In this document: one piece after another, positions 1 through 7,406 of the stretch
How positions within the stretch are numbered: position 1 is the first letter of the stretch
Layout: each line of letters opens with the position of its first letter
Assembly: GCA_902773195.1 (NCBI GenBank)
Contig: CACYDL010000023.1
Span: forward strand, 1-7,757
Length of the DNA stretch: 7,757 bases
Direction: 5' to 3'
Source: an uncultured Lachnospiraceae bacterium
GTDB taxonomy: Bacteria; Bacillota_A; Clostridia; Lachnospirales; Lachnospiraceae
Translations under genes and position numbers: made by a program
Notes under the pieces: generated by a model
Database searches by the model: none
Told to the model about the DNA's origin: nothing
Seen by the model: the letters and a program-made list of their open reading frames with translations, nothing else

Positions 1-2267
<2,267 letters not shown>

Positions 2268-2289
2268 CTACAGGTTGATTCCTGCAGTC

Positions 2290-2298
2290 ATTATATCA
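2290..2298 (-). promoter_or_regulatory. Extended -10 promoter for lacZ
   Basis: Read on the minus strand this is TGATATAAT, a perfect extended -10 (TGn plus TATAAT). The -35 position at 17-bp spacing (2318-2313, TGTCCA) is a poor match, as is usual when a TGn motif is present. It predicts a start near 2283 and a leader of about 34 nt before the lacZ ATG. Inferred from sequence only. Confidence 0.6.
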
Positions 2299-2331
2299 GT
2301 TTCAGGGGGAAATGGACAGCGGAGAGGGCGG

Positions 2332-2355
2332 GGAAAAGGACGCGGAAAAGGACGC
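2332..2355. repeat. Perfect 12-bp tandem duplication between divergent promoters
   Basis: GGAAAAGGACGC occurs twice head to tail (2332-2343 and 2344-2355). It sits between the leftward lacZ -10 box and the rightward promoter at 2370-2398, a position suited to a shared regulator-binding site. It could equally be a simple slippage duplication; nothing in the window names a regulator. Confidence 0.75.
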
Positions 2356-2369
2356 CGGCGAGGGAGCGG

Positions 2370-2398
2370 TTGATTCCCGGCGGAATTGGGATTATGAT
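2370..2398 (+). promoter_or_regulatory. Sigma-70-type promoter for the aldo/keto reductase gene
   Basis: TTGATT (2370-2375), a 17-bp spacer and TATGAT (2393-2398) give a good housekeeping-sigma promoter. The predicted start near 2405 leaves a leader of about 57 nt to the ATG at 2462. Confidence 0.6.
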
Positions 2399-2461
2399 GG
2401 ATTCATCTGTTCCGGAGCTTTGTTGTTTTTGTTTCAGAAAGAAAGTACGAAGAGGCTTTTT

Positions 2462-3655
2462 ATGCAGTACCGCAGTGCGCGAAACGGAGATAAGATCTCC
2501 ATGCTGGGATTCGGATGTATGCGCTTCTCGAAGAAGGGAGGCGCCATCGATTACGAGAAGGCGGAGAAGGAGGTGCTGGAGGCGGTCCGGCTGGGCGTCA
2601 ACTATCTCGACACCGCCTACGTCTACCCCGGCAGCGAGGAGTGTGTCGGCAGGATCGTCGCGGAGAACGGCCTGCGCGATCAGGTGTACATCGCCACCAA
2701 GCTGCCCCAGTATCTGGTCAGAAAGGCGGAGACCATCGACCGCTATTTCGATGAGGAGCTGAAGAGGCTCCGCACCGATCACATCGACTTCTATCTGATG
2801 CACATGTTTACGGACTACGCGGAGTGGACGAAGCTGCAGCAGCTCGGCATCGAGGACTGGATCCGCCGCAAGAAGGAATCGGGGGCGATCCGCAGCATCG
2901 GCTTCTCCTTCCACGGCAACTCCGAGATGTTCCTCAAGATCCTGGCGGCTTACGACTGGGATTTCTGCCAGATCCAGTACAACTATCTCGACGAGCACAG
3001 CCAGGCGGGAAGACGGGGCCTGGAGGCGGCGGAGGCCAGAGGGATCCCGGTGATCATCATGGAGCCTCTGCGCGGCGGCAAGCTCGTGAACCTCCTGCCC
3101 GCGAAGTGCCGGGAGATGTTCCGGGACTACGGGAAAACGCATCCGGACAGGAAATGGTCGCCCGCGGAGTGGTCCTTCCGGTGGCTGATGAGCCAGACCG
3201 GCGTGACCTGCGTGCTGTCCGGCATGAATTCCGTGGAAATGGTCCGGGAGAACTGCCGGGTCGCCTCGGAGGTCCGGGCCGGGGAATTGACGGAGGAGGA
3301 TCTCCGCCTCATCGCGGACGTCATCGGCGAGATCAACCGCAAGATGAAGATCGGCTGCACCGGGTGCGGCTACTGCATGCCATGTCCGAAGGGAGTGGAC
3401 ATTCCCGGCATCTTCCGCTGCTACAACCGGATCTACACGGAGAGCCGCGGGGCCGGATTCTGGGAGTTCTACCAGACCATGGCCCTGAGAAAGGATCCGC
3501 CCTTCGCCTCCCAGTGCGTCGGCTGCGGGAGGTGCGAGCAGCACTGTCCCCAGGGGCTTCCCATCCGGAAGCTGCTGAAAACCGCGGACAGGACCCTGAG
3601 GCCGGCTCCCGTGAGGGCCGTGCTGGCAGGCGTGAGAAAGTTCATGTTCCACTGA
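2462..3655 (+). CDS. Aldo/keto reductase with C-terminal 4Fe-4S ferredoxin-like domain
   Basis: A 397-residue cytoplasmic oxidoreductase; the true substrate cannot be read from sequence. The N-terminal part (about 12-280) is an AKR TIM barrel with the tetrad in place: D50 and Y55 in YLDTAYVYPGSE, K80 in ATKLP, and H114 in DFYLMHMF. The C-terminal part (about 296-370) carries two cysteine clusters, C299/C302/C305/C308 (CTGCGYCMPCP) and C352/C355/C358/C362 (CVGCGRCEQHCP), expected to bind iron-sulfur centres that could pass electrons to or from the barrel. This architecture is known as an AKR-ferredoxin family common in Clostridia and other anaerobes. The frame stays open upstream to an ATG at 2312, but the ATG at 2462 is preferred: it has AAGAGG six bases upstream, lies downstream of the predicted promoter, and matches the family N-terminus (LGFGCMR). 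Monocistronic, divergent from lacZ, convergent with the AEC transporter gene. Confidence 0.92.
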   Translation: MQYRSARNGDKISMLGFGCMRFSKKGGAIDYEKAEKEVLEAVRLGVNYLDTAYVYPGSEECVGRIVAENGLRDQVYIATKLPQYLVRKAETIDRYFDEELKRLRTDHIDFYLMHMFTDYAEWTKLQQLGIEDWIRRKKESGAIRSIGFSFHGNSEMFLKILAAYDWDFCQIQYNYLDEHSQAGRRGLEAAEARGIPVIIMEPLRGGKLVNLLPAKCREMFRDYGKTHPDRKWSPAEWSFRWLMSQTGVTCVLSGMNSVEMVRENCRVASEVRAGELTEEDLRLIADVIGEINRKMKIGCTGCGYCMPCPKGVDIPGIFRCYNRIYTESRGAGFWEFYQTMALRKDPPFASQCVGCGRCEQHCPQGLPIRKLLKTADRTLRPAPVRAVLAGVRKFMFH

Positions 3656-3693
3656 AAAAGCGGCGCCCCGCCGGCCATGCGGCCAGCGGGGCG
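3655..3693 (-). terminator. GC-rich hairpin between convergent genes, terminator for the leftward AEC gene
   Basis: CGCCCCGC (3664-3671) pairs with GCGGGGCG (3686-3693); inside it, after one mismatch, GGCC (3673-3676) pairs with GGCC (3681-3684) around a 4-nt loop. Reading leftward, the stem is followed after four bases by five T (3659-3655), the intrinsic-terminator order. Reading rightward, no T-run follows, so any effect on the aldo/keto reductase transcript would be weaker. The T-run overlaps the last base of the reductase stop codon. Confidence 0.6.
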
Positions 3694-3728
3694 GAACAAT
3701 CTTACAGCGGCGCCGCCTTGGCGGGCGG

Positions 3729-3787
3729 ACCCGGCGGGCCGGAAGCCGTCGGCGTCCGTACGGGGAAACCCGGCAGGCCGGAAGCCG
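3729..3787. repeat. 20-bp imperfect direct repeat in convergent intergenic DNA
   Basis: acccggcgggccggaagccg (3729-3748) recurs at 3768-3787 with one change (G to A). The copies start 39 bp apart, downstream of both flanking stop codons. There is no coding signal here. It may be a short repeat element or a local duplication. Confidence 0.65.
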
Positions 3788-3839
3788 GAAAACGGCGGCG
3801 CCTGCCCCGGCGGATCCGGCGCGAGACGTGCCGGCCTCC

Positions 3840-4781
3840 TCACGCGATGGGGAACACCGTCTGGTAGATGTACAGGATGAACGGGATGGTGATGATGCAG
3901 AGGAGCGTGCCGGCGATGTTGTAGGAGCCCGCCTGGAACGAGTCCCTGTCGCAGACCACCGCGAGCTGGGAGACCAGCGTGGCGGGCGGGGCCGCGGCCG
4001 AGAGCATCGACACCATCAGGATCGGAATCAGGAACTGCCATCTCCGGAGCACGCCGGAGAGGTGGAGAAGAAGGATCGCGATGAGCGGGAAGACGATGAG
4101 CCTGCCCGCGATGATCGGATAGGTGCGGGGATAGCGGAAGGCGTCCAGGACGTTTTTCTCCGCGATGACCATGCCGATGACGAGCATCGAGGTCGGACCC
4201 ACCATGTCGGAGAAGCCCGCGAGGGCGCCGTCGACGAGGGAGGGCAGGCGGATCCCGGCGAGCATCAGCGTCACCCCGAGGAGGATGGAGATCAGGTTGG
4301 GATTGAGCAGGATCTTTTTCGGATTCATGCTTTTGCTGTCCTGCATCAGGTAGAGGCCGTGGGTCCAGATCAGGATATTGAAGACCGCCACGTAGGCAGC
4401 GACGTAGAAGGTGTACTCGTCCCCTAGGGCCATGCTGACGAGGGGCATGATCAGGTTGCCGCAGTTCGAGTAGATCATGGTCTCCCGGTCGATGACGGAG
4501 AGACGCAGCGGCCCGCGCAGCGCGGCGGTGATCAGGATCCAGACCACCTGCACGACCAGGGAGAAGACGGCCGCGGCGGCCAGCCCCGCGAGCTTCTCGC
4601 GCGTGAGCTCGATCTGGAACGCGTGGACGATCATGCAGGGCGTCAGGATGTAGACGAGCACGTTCGACACGGTCTTGGTTCCGGAGGTCTCCAGGGCTCC
4701 GGCGCGGACGGCGATAAAGCCTCCGACGGCCCAGAGAAGCATCATGGCGATTTTTTCCGCGAGAATGAGACTGAATTCCAT
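3840..4781 (-). CDS. AEC-family (auxin efflux carrier-like) membrane transporter
   Basis: A 313-residue integral membrane protein with about ten hydrophobic segments (roughly 3-25, 37-57, 63-88, 100-118, 124-147, 160-178, 190-208, 221-242, 249-276, 287-310), the expected size and topology for the AEC family. Family features include SNCGNLIMPLV (about 105-115), equivalent to the conserved GN..PL segment of the fourth helix, and LLNPNLISILLG (about 158-169) opening the second half. Bacterial members export or import small organic anions such as malate or malonate; the substrate here cannot be assigned. The ATG at 4781 is supported by AAAGGA about seven bases upstream. Monocistronic, leftward, with a predicted promoter at 4885-4913 and the hairpin at 3655-3693 downstream. 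Neighbouring genes give no clue to its substrate. Confidence 0.9.
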   Translation of the reverse strand: MEFSLILAEKIAMMLLWAVGGFIAVRAGALETSGTKTVSNVLVYILTPCMIVHAFQIELTREKLAGLAAAAVFSLVVQVVWILITAALRGPLRLSVIDRETMIYSNCGNLIMPLVSMALGDEYTFYVAAYVAVFNILIWTHGLYLMQDSKSMNPKKILLNPNLISILLGVTLMLAGIRLPSLVDGALAGFSDMVGPTSMLVIGMVIAEKNVLDAFRYPRTYPIIAGRLIVFPLIAILLLHLSGVLRRWQFLIPILMVSMLSAAAPPATLVSQLAVVCDRDSFQAGSYNIAGTLLCIITIPFILYIYQTVFPIA

Positions 4782-4884
4782 AGGCGATCCTTTCGTGGCG
4801 GGCCGGCACCGGCGGAAGCCGCGCGGAGCCGGGAATGGGCGGCAGGCTGAGAGGCGGAAGACGTTCCGCGGTCAGACCCCCTGT

Positions 4885-4913
4885 ATCATAGTAGAAAACG
4901 GCGGGGAAGTCCA
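4885..4913 (-). promoter_or_regulatory. Candidate promoter for the AEC transporter gene
   Basis: On the minus strand: TGGACT (4913-4908), a 17-bp spacer and TATGAT (4890-4885). This matches four of six bases in the -35 and five of six in the -10. It predicts a start near 4878 and a leader of just under 100 nt. Pattern match only. Confidence 0.45.
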
Positions 4914-4960
4914 CAGAAAGTCCGCAGAAAATGCGCGGACCGCCCGCGTGAAGGCGCGCC

Positions 4961-5065
4961 GCGTCCGGCGGCGTTCACGGGAAACGTCCGGCGGCATTCA
5001 CGGGAAATGTCCGGCGGCGTTCACGGGAAAGCGTCCGGCGGCGTTCACGGGAAAGCGTCCGGCGG
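4961..5065. repeat. Tandem repeat array, 23/24-nt unit, four copies plus a partial fifth
   Basis: The core GTCCGGCGGCGTTCACGGG followed by AAA repeats at 4961-4984 (24 nt), 4985-5007 (23), 5008-5030 (23) and 5031-5054 (24). A fifth copy starts at 5055 and loses similarity after GCGTCCGGCGG (5065). Copy 2 has CATTC in place of CGTTC; copies differ mainly in the first bases. The unit length varies and is not consistently a multiple of three, and no ribosome binding site or credible ORF covers the array, so it is most likely non-coding. It lies in the divergent region between the leftward AEC promoter and the rightward exported-protein gene. Confidence 0.9.
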
Positions 5066-5119
5066 AATCCATGGCAGGCCTGCGGGCAGGTCCCCCCGGA
5101 CGGCGCGCCGCTCCGCCGG

Positions 5120-5197
5120 AATAACGAAACGGAGAGATTTTACAAAAATGTTAAGCGGCGTTTGTGCGAAATAACGAAAATCGTGGATTTGCGATTT
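5120..5197. promoter_or_regulatory. Putative operator region: spaced 10-mer direct repeats plus an inverted repeat
   Basis: AATAACGAAA occurs at 5120-5129 and again at 5170-5179, exactly 50 bp apart, close to five helical turns. The second copy runs into an inverted repeat, AAATCG (5178-5183) and CGATTT (5192-5197) with an 8-nt gap. This stretch is clearly more AT-rich than the DNA around it and ends just upstream of the TATAAT box at 5225. A role in regulating the exported-protein gene is inferred from position. Confidence 0.35.
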
Positions 5198-5224
5198 CTG
5201 CATCCCAACGGATGGAAATTCCTT

Positions 5225-5230
5225 TATAAT
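5225..5230 (+). promoter_or_regulatory. Probable -10 box for the exported-protein gene
   Basis: A perfect TATAAT in an AT-rich stretch, 65 bp before the ATG. At 17-bp spacing the -35 position (5202-5207, ATCCCA) does not match consensus, so the promoter may be weak or activator-dependent. It would start transcripts near 5237. Confidence 0.45.
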
Positions 5231-5241
5231 ATATTGTTACA

Positions 5242-5262
5242 GAACCGCCCTGCCGGCGGTTC
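5242..5262 (+). other. Stem-loop near the 5' end of the exported-protein mRNA
   Basis: GAACCGCC (5242-5249) pairs perfectly with GGCGGTTC (5255-5262) around the 5-nt loop CTGCC. If transcription starts near 5237, this hairpin caps the 5' end of the mRNA, about 20 nt before the AGGAGGTG ribosome binding site. It has no T-run, so it is not an intrinsic terminator; a role in mRNA stability or translation is inferred. Confidence 0.5.
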
Positions 5263-5294
5263 GAAGGGGAGGCTTTGTTCAGGAGGTGTGATTG

Positions 5295-6185
5295 ATGAAG
5301 AACTACGGGAGAGCACTGCTTCTTGCGCTGCTTGCGGCGCTGGCTGTTTTCGCGGCGGTGCCGTGCATGGCGGCCGAGGCGAAGATCACGGATTTCGGTT
5401 ATTCCGAGAGATATTCGCGTTCCTATAAGAATATCGACGTGACGGGCGACGGAAAGGCAAACACGATTTCGATCGGTCTCGGAAAGCAGATCAGCGGAGG
5501 CTTCTACGGGAGGCTGGTGATCCGGATCGACGGGAAGACCGCCTTCACGAAGAACTATGACGTCGAGGGGACCTTCGGCAGCACGGTGAAGGTCGTGACG
5601 CTCCAGAACGGCGCCACCTACGTCTATATCTGCGACAATCTGATCGATGAAGGCAACAGCGTCTGCGGCCTCTTCCAGTATGACGGCTCGAAGCTGGTTC
5701 AGAAGTACGACTTCCTGACGATGAACGGGAAGCTCATTCCCTCCTCCAGGACGCCGATGTTCTCGAACATCTGGGGCACTCCCACCGCCGTGAGCGGCAA
5801 CAAGATCCAGTTCGAGGAGGTGTTCCGCTGCGCCGCGCTCTCGGGCACCCGGACCGTCTTTACCCTGTCGTACAGCGGCGGAAATCTGAAACTCGCCTCG
5901 AGCTACGGCAAGGTGATCATGTGCTCCGGCCAGCCGACGACGAAGGCCTACGTCCTCGCCGGCAACGCCCTGGCCTACCCGACGGCCACGGCGCCGAAGT
6001 ACGGAAGAAAGTTCGCGAAGGGCGGGAAGCTCCGCGTCACCTCCATCGTGATCACCGCGAACCAGGGAATCCGCTTCCGCGGCGTAAACTCCAAGGGAAG
6101 ATTCGGCTTCTTCAGCATCCACGCCTGCTTCAACTCGGGCGGCAGAAGAAGGCCGATGTTCGAGGGCTTCGAGTACGGCTCATGA
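5295..6185 (+). CDS. Exported protein of unknown function with possible C-terminal SH3-like region
   Basis: I do not recognise this 296-residue protein. Residues 1-27 form a signal peptide: short basic start (MKNYGR), a long Ala/Leu core, and small residues near the end (CMAAEA). Cleavage is likely near A27 or A29. C24 follows a proline and does not make a good lipobox. D48-VTGDGKAN resembles the acidic Ca-binding loops of VCBS/FG-GAP-like repeats. Residues about 45-200 look like strand-rich segments. Residues about 218-275 (YVLAGNALAYP, then a GGKLRVTSI segment and RFRGVNSKGRFGFFSI) follow the pattern of bacterial SH3 domains. Five cysteines would remain after cleavage (C113, C124, C179, C210, C278). 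The ATG at 5295 is chosen over the in-frame TTG just before it because AGGAGGTG (5281-5288) is best spaced for it. Apparently monocistronic. Confidence 0.8.
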   Translation: MKNYGRALLLALLAALAVFAAVPCMAAEAKITDFGYSERYSRSYKNIDVTGDGKANTISIGLGKQISGGFYGRLVIRIDGKTAFTKNYDVEGTFGSTVKVVTLQNGATYVYICDNLIDEGNSVCGLFQYDGSKLVQKYDFLTMNGKLIPSSRTPMFSNIWGTPTAVSGNKIQFEEVFRCAALSGTRTVFTLSYSGGNLKLASSYGKVIMCSGQPTTKAYVLAGNALAYPTATAPKYGRKFAKGGKLRVTSIVITANQGIRFRGVNSKGRFGFFSIHACFNSGGRRRPMFEGFEYGS

Positions 6186-6200
6186 CCGGACCGGGCAGGC

Positions 6201-6261
6201 GTCCCGCGGCCGGCGGGACGGGAAGCTCCGGACGGGCCCGCGGCCGGCTCCGCGCCGGTCG
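6201..6261 (+). other. Two GC-rich hairpins downstream of the exported-protein gene
   Basis: GTCCCGC (6201-6207) pairs with GCGGGAC (6213-6219) around GGCCG. A second stem joins 6241-6248 to 6254-6261 (eight pairs including one G-U) around TCCGC. Neither has a T-run, so they are not classical intrinsic terminators on their own. They may protect the 3' end of the upstream mRNA, which would be closed by the terminator at 6304-6356. Confidence 0.4.
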
Positions 6262-6294
6262 GGAGTACGGCCTGTGACCGGGCTCAACTGACGC

Positions 6295-6323
6295 TTGACG
6301 ATGAAAAGGACCTGTGCTATAGT
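6295..6323 (+). promoter_or_regulatory. Strong promoter for the rpmG-secE-nusG cluster
   Basis: TTGACG (6295-6300), exactly 17 bp, then TATAGT (6318-6323), with TGC directly before the -10 making it an extended -10. It is the best promoter match in the window, as expected for translation-machinery genes. Predicted start about 6329-6331. Its spacer contains the 5' arm of the terminator described separately. Confidence 0.8.
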
Positions 6324-6356
6324 AGTAAAGCTACGAGTAACAGGTCCTTTTTTTTT
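6304..6356 (+). terminator. Intrinsic terminator overlapping the rpmG promoter
   Basis: AAAAGGACCTGT (6304-6315) is perfectly complementary to ACAGGTCCTTTT (6340-6351), a 12-bp stem with a 24-nt loop, and the T-run continues to 6356 (nine T in all). It would stop transcripts arriving from the exported-protein gene. The loop contains the -10 box and predicted start of the downstream promoter, and a small inner GTAG/CTAC hairpin (6322-6325 with 6331-6334). RNA begun at about 6330 carries only the 3' arm and should not terminate here. Confidence 0.8.
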
Positions 6357-6413
6357 GCGCAATTTTGTCAGAAAAGAAAAGAGGAACGCAGATTATCATT
6401 GGAGGTGAAAACC

Positions 6414-6563
6414 GTGCGTACAAGGATAACATTAGCGTGTACAGAATGCAAACAGCGAAACTACAACACCATGAAGGACAAGAAGGAACATCCGGAGAGG
6501 ATGGAGACCAAGAAATACTGCAGGTTCTGCCATAAGCACACGCTTCACAAAGAGACGAAGTAA
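6414..6563 (+). CDS. rpmG: 50S ribosomal protein L33
   Basis: Encodes a 49-residue protein of the large ribosomal subunit. It has the two zinc-ribbon cysteine pairs, C9/C12 (CTEC) and C36/C39 (CRFC), the zinc-binding (C+) form of L33, with the family landmarks RNYNT and a basic end ([17 protein letters not shown]). It starts with GTG at 6414, six bases after GGAGGTG (6401-6407). In-frame GTG at 6405 and TTG at 6399 overlap the ribosome binding site and are rejected. It is the first gene after the strong promoter at 6295-6323 and is followed 35 bases later by secE, so the two are very likely co-transcribed. Length is normal for the family. Confidence 0.95.
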   Translation: MRTRITLACTECKQRNYNTMKDKKEHPERMETKKYCRFCHKHTLHKETK

Positions 6564-6598
6564 TCCGTTCTTTGCAGGGAAAGTCAAGGGATATTGAG

Positions 6599-6817
6599 AT
6601 GGCAGATAATGAAAAGAAGGCCGTGAAGGCCAAGGATAAAAAGCCGAGCTTCTGGCAGGGAGTCAAGCGCGAGTGGAACAAGATCATCTGGCCCACGAAA
6701 GACGACATCGTCAAGAGGACCGCACTTGTTATAGTAGCTTCTCTTATTATGGGAATCATCATCACCGTGATCGACGGAGCGGCGCTCTACCTGCTCGATC
6801 TCATCATGGCGATCTGA
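6599..6817 (+). CDS. secE: Preprotein translocase subunit SecE
   Basis: A 72-residue inner-membrane subunit of the SecYEG protein-export channel, clamping SecY. The layout is typical of short Gram-positive SecE: a lysine-rich cytoplasmic start (1-15), an amphipathic segment with the conserved FWQGVKREWNKIIWPTKDDI (about 18-37), then one membrane helix (about 42-69). The ATG at 6599 is chosen because AAGGGA (6586-6591) sits seven bases upstream; an in-frame TTG at 6572 lacks such a site and would add non-family residues. It lies between rpmG and nusG, the conserved bacterial order, with 49 bases to nusG and no visible promoter in between. Confidence 0.95.
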   Translation: MADNEKKAVKAKDKKPSFWQGVKREWNKIIWPTKDDIVKRTALVIVASLIMGIIITVIDGAALYLLDLIMAI

Positions 6818-6866
6818 CGGACGCACACAGCCTGATTAAGGAACTGCGGAAGATAAGAGGGTACAG

Positions 6867-7406
6867 ATGGCAGAAGCGAAATGGTACGTGATCCACACCT
6901 ATTCCGGCTATGAGAATAAGGTGAAGGAAGACATCGAGAAGACTGTTGCGAACCGCCAGATCGAGGATGAGATCCTGGAGGTGCGCGTGCCTCTCGAGGA
7001 AGTCAGGGAGATCAAGAACGGCGTGGCCAGAACGGTTCAGCACAAGCTGTTTCCGGGATACGTCCTCGTCAACATGGTCATGAATGACGAGACCTGGTAT
7101 GTCGTCCGGAATACGAGAGGAGTGACGGGCTTCGTCGGACCGGGAAGCAAGCCGGTTCCCCTGACGCCGGAGGAGATGTGGCCCCTCGGCATCGGCGGCG
7201 CGGAAGCGCCCCAGAGCCAGAAGCCGAAGGTGGTCGTCGACTTCGAGAAGGGCGATATGGTCGTTGTCATAGCCGGAGCCTGGGAAGGGACGGAAGGTGT
7301 CATCCAGGCCGTCAACGCGCAGAAGCAGACCGTCACAATATCGGTCGAGCTGTTCGGCAGGGATACGCCGGTCGAGATCAGCTTCGCCGAGGTCAAAAAG
7401 AGATAA
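6867..7406 (+). CDS. nusG: Transcription termination/antitermination factor NusG
   Basis: A 179-residue factor that binds the RNA polymerase clamp and modulates elongation, pausing, Rho action and transcription-translation coupling; normal length for the family. The N-terminal NGN domain (about 5-115) is clear from WYVIHTYSGYENKV, the polymerase-contacting HKLFPGYVLVNMVMNDETWY and the VRNTRGVTGFVG segment. A linker leads to the C-terminal KOW domain (about 126-178) with FEKGDMVVV, GVIQAVN and the conserved FGRDTPVEISFAEV. The loop that reads DGPF in B. subtilis and E. coli is AGAWEG here. AGAGGG (6856-6861) precedes the ATG by five bases. It ends with tandem stops TAA TAA (7404-7409). Cluster member between secE and rplK. 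Confidence 0.97.
   Translation: MAEAKWYVIHTYSGYENKVKEDIEKTVANRQIEDEILEVRVPLEEVREIKNGVARTVQHKLFPGYVLVNMVMNDETWYVVRNTRGVTGFVGPGSKPVPLTPEEMWPLGIGGAEAPQSQKPKVVVDFEKGDMVVVIAGAWEGTEGVIQAVNAQKQTVTISVELFGRDTPVEISFAEVKKR

Noticed and set aside
2312..2461. In-frame N-terminal extension of the aldo/keto reductase
   Set aside because: The extra 50 residues contain the predicted promoter, have no ribosome binding site before the ATG at 2312, and precede the family's normal N-terminus.
2291..3652. Minus-strand open frame of 453 codons opposite the aldo/keto reductase gene
   Set aside because: It mirrors the reductase coding frame, has no recognisable domain or ribosome binding site, and runs into the lacZ promoter; the sense frame has the AKR tetrad and cysteine clusters.
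3664..3787. Transposon or insertion-sequence remnant in the convergent gap
   Set aside because: No transposase fragment, terminal inverted repeats or target-site duplication was found; the structure is explained by a terminator stem and a short direct repeat.
3469..4914. Minus-strand open frame of 481 codons overlapping the AEC gene
   Set aside because: It is out of frame with the AEC protein, is Arg/Pro/His-rich and non-hydrophobic, while the 313-codon frame gives a proper ten-helix transporter with a ribosome binding site.
4961..5065. CRISPR array
   Set aside because: The copies abut directly with no unique spacers and no cas genes nearby; this is a plain tandem repeat.
4675..5124. Possible small protein spanning the tandem repeat array (149 codons, plus strand)
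   Set aside because: It begins antisense inside the AEC gene, crosses the AEC promoter, lacks a ribosome binding site, and the repeat period is not consistently a multiple of three.
5921..6277. Plus-strand open frame of 118 codons at the end of the exported-protein gene
   Set aside because: It is a frame-shifted shadow, Arg/Gly/Pro-rich, without a ribosome binding site.
6304..6356. Riboswitch or T-box attenuator before rpmG
   Set aside because: The predicted transcript start lies inside the terminator loop, so the leader RNA lacks the 5' arm; no aptamer-sized conserved structure fits in the roughly 85 nt before the GTG start.
6331..6765. Minus-strand open frame of 144 codons over rpmG and secE
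   Set aside because: It is antisense to two highly conserved genes and starts inside secE; its hydrophobic look comes from the complement of lysine/glutamate-rich codons.
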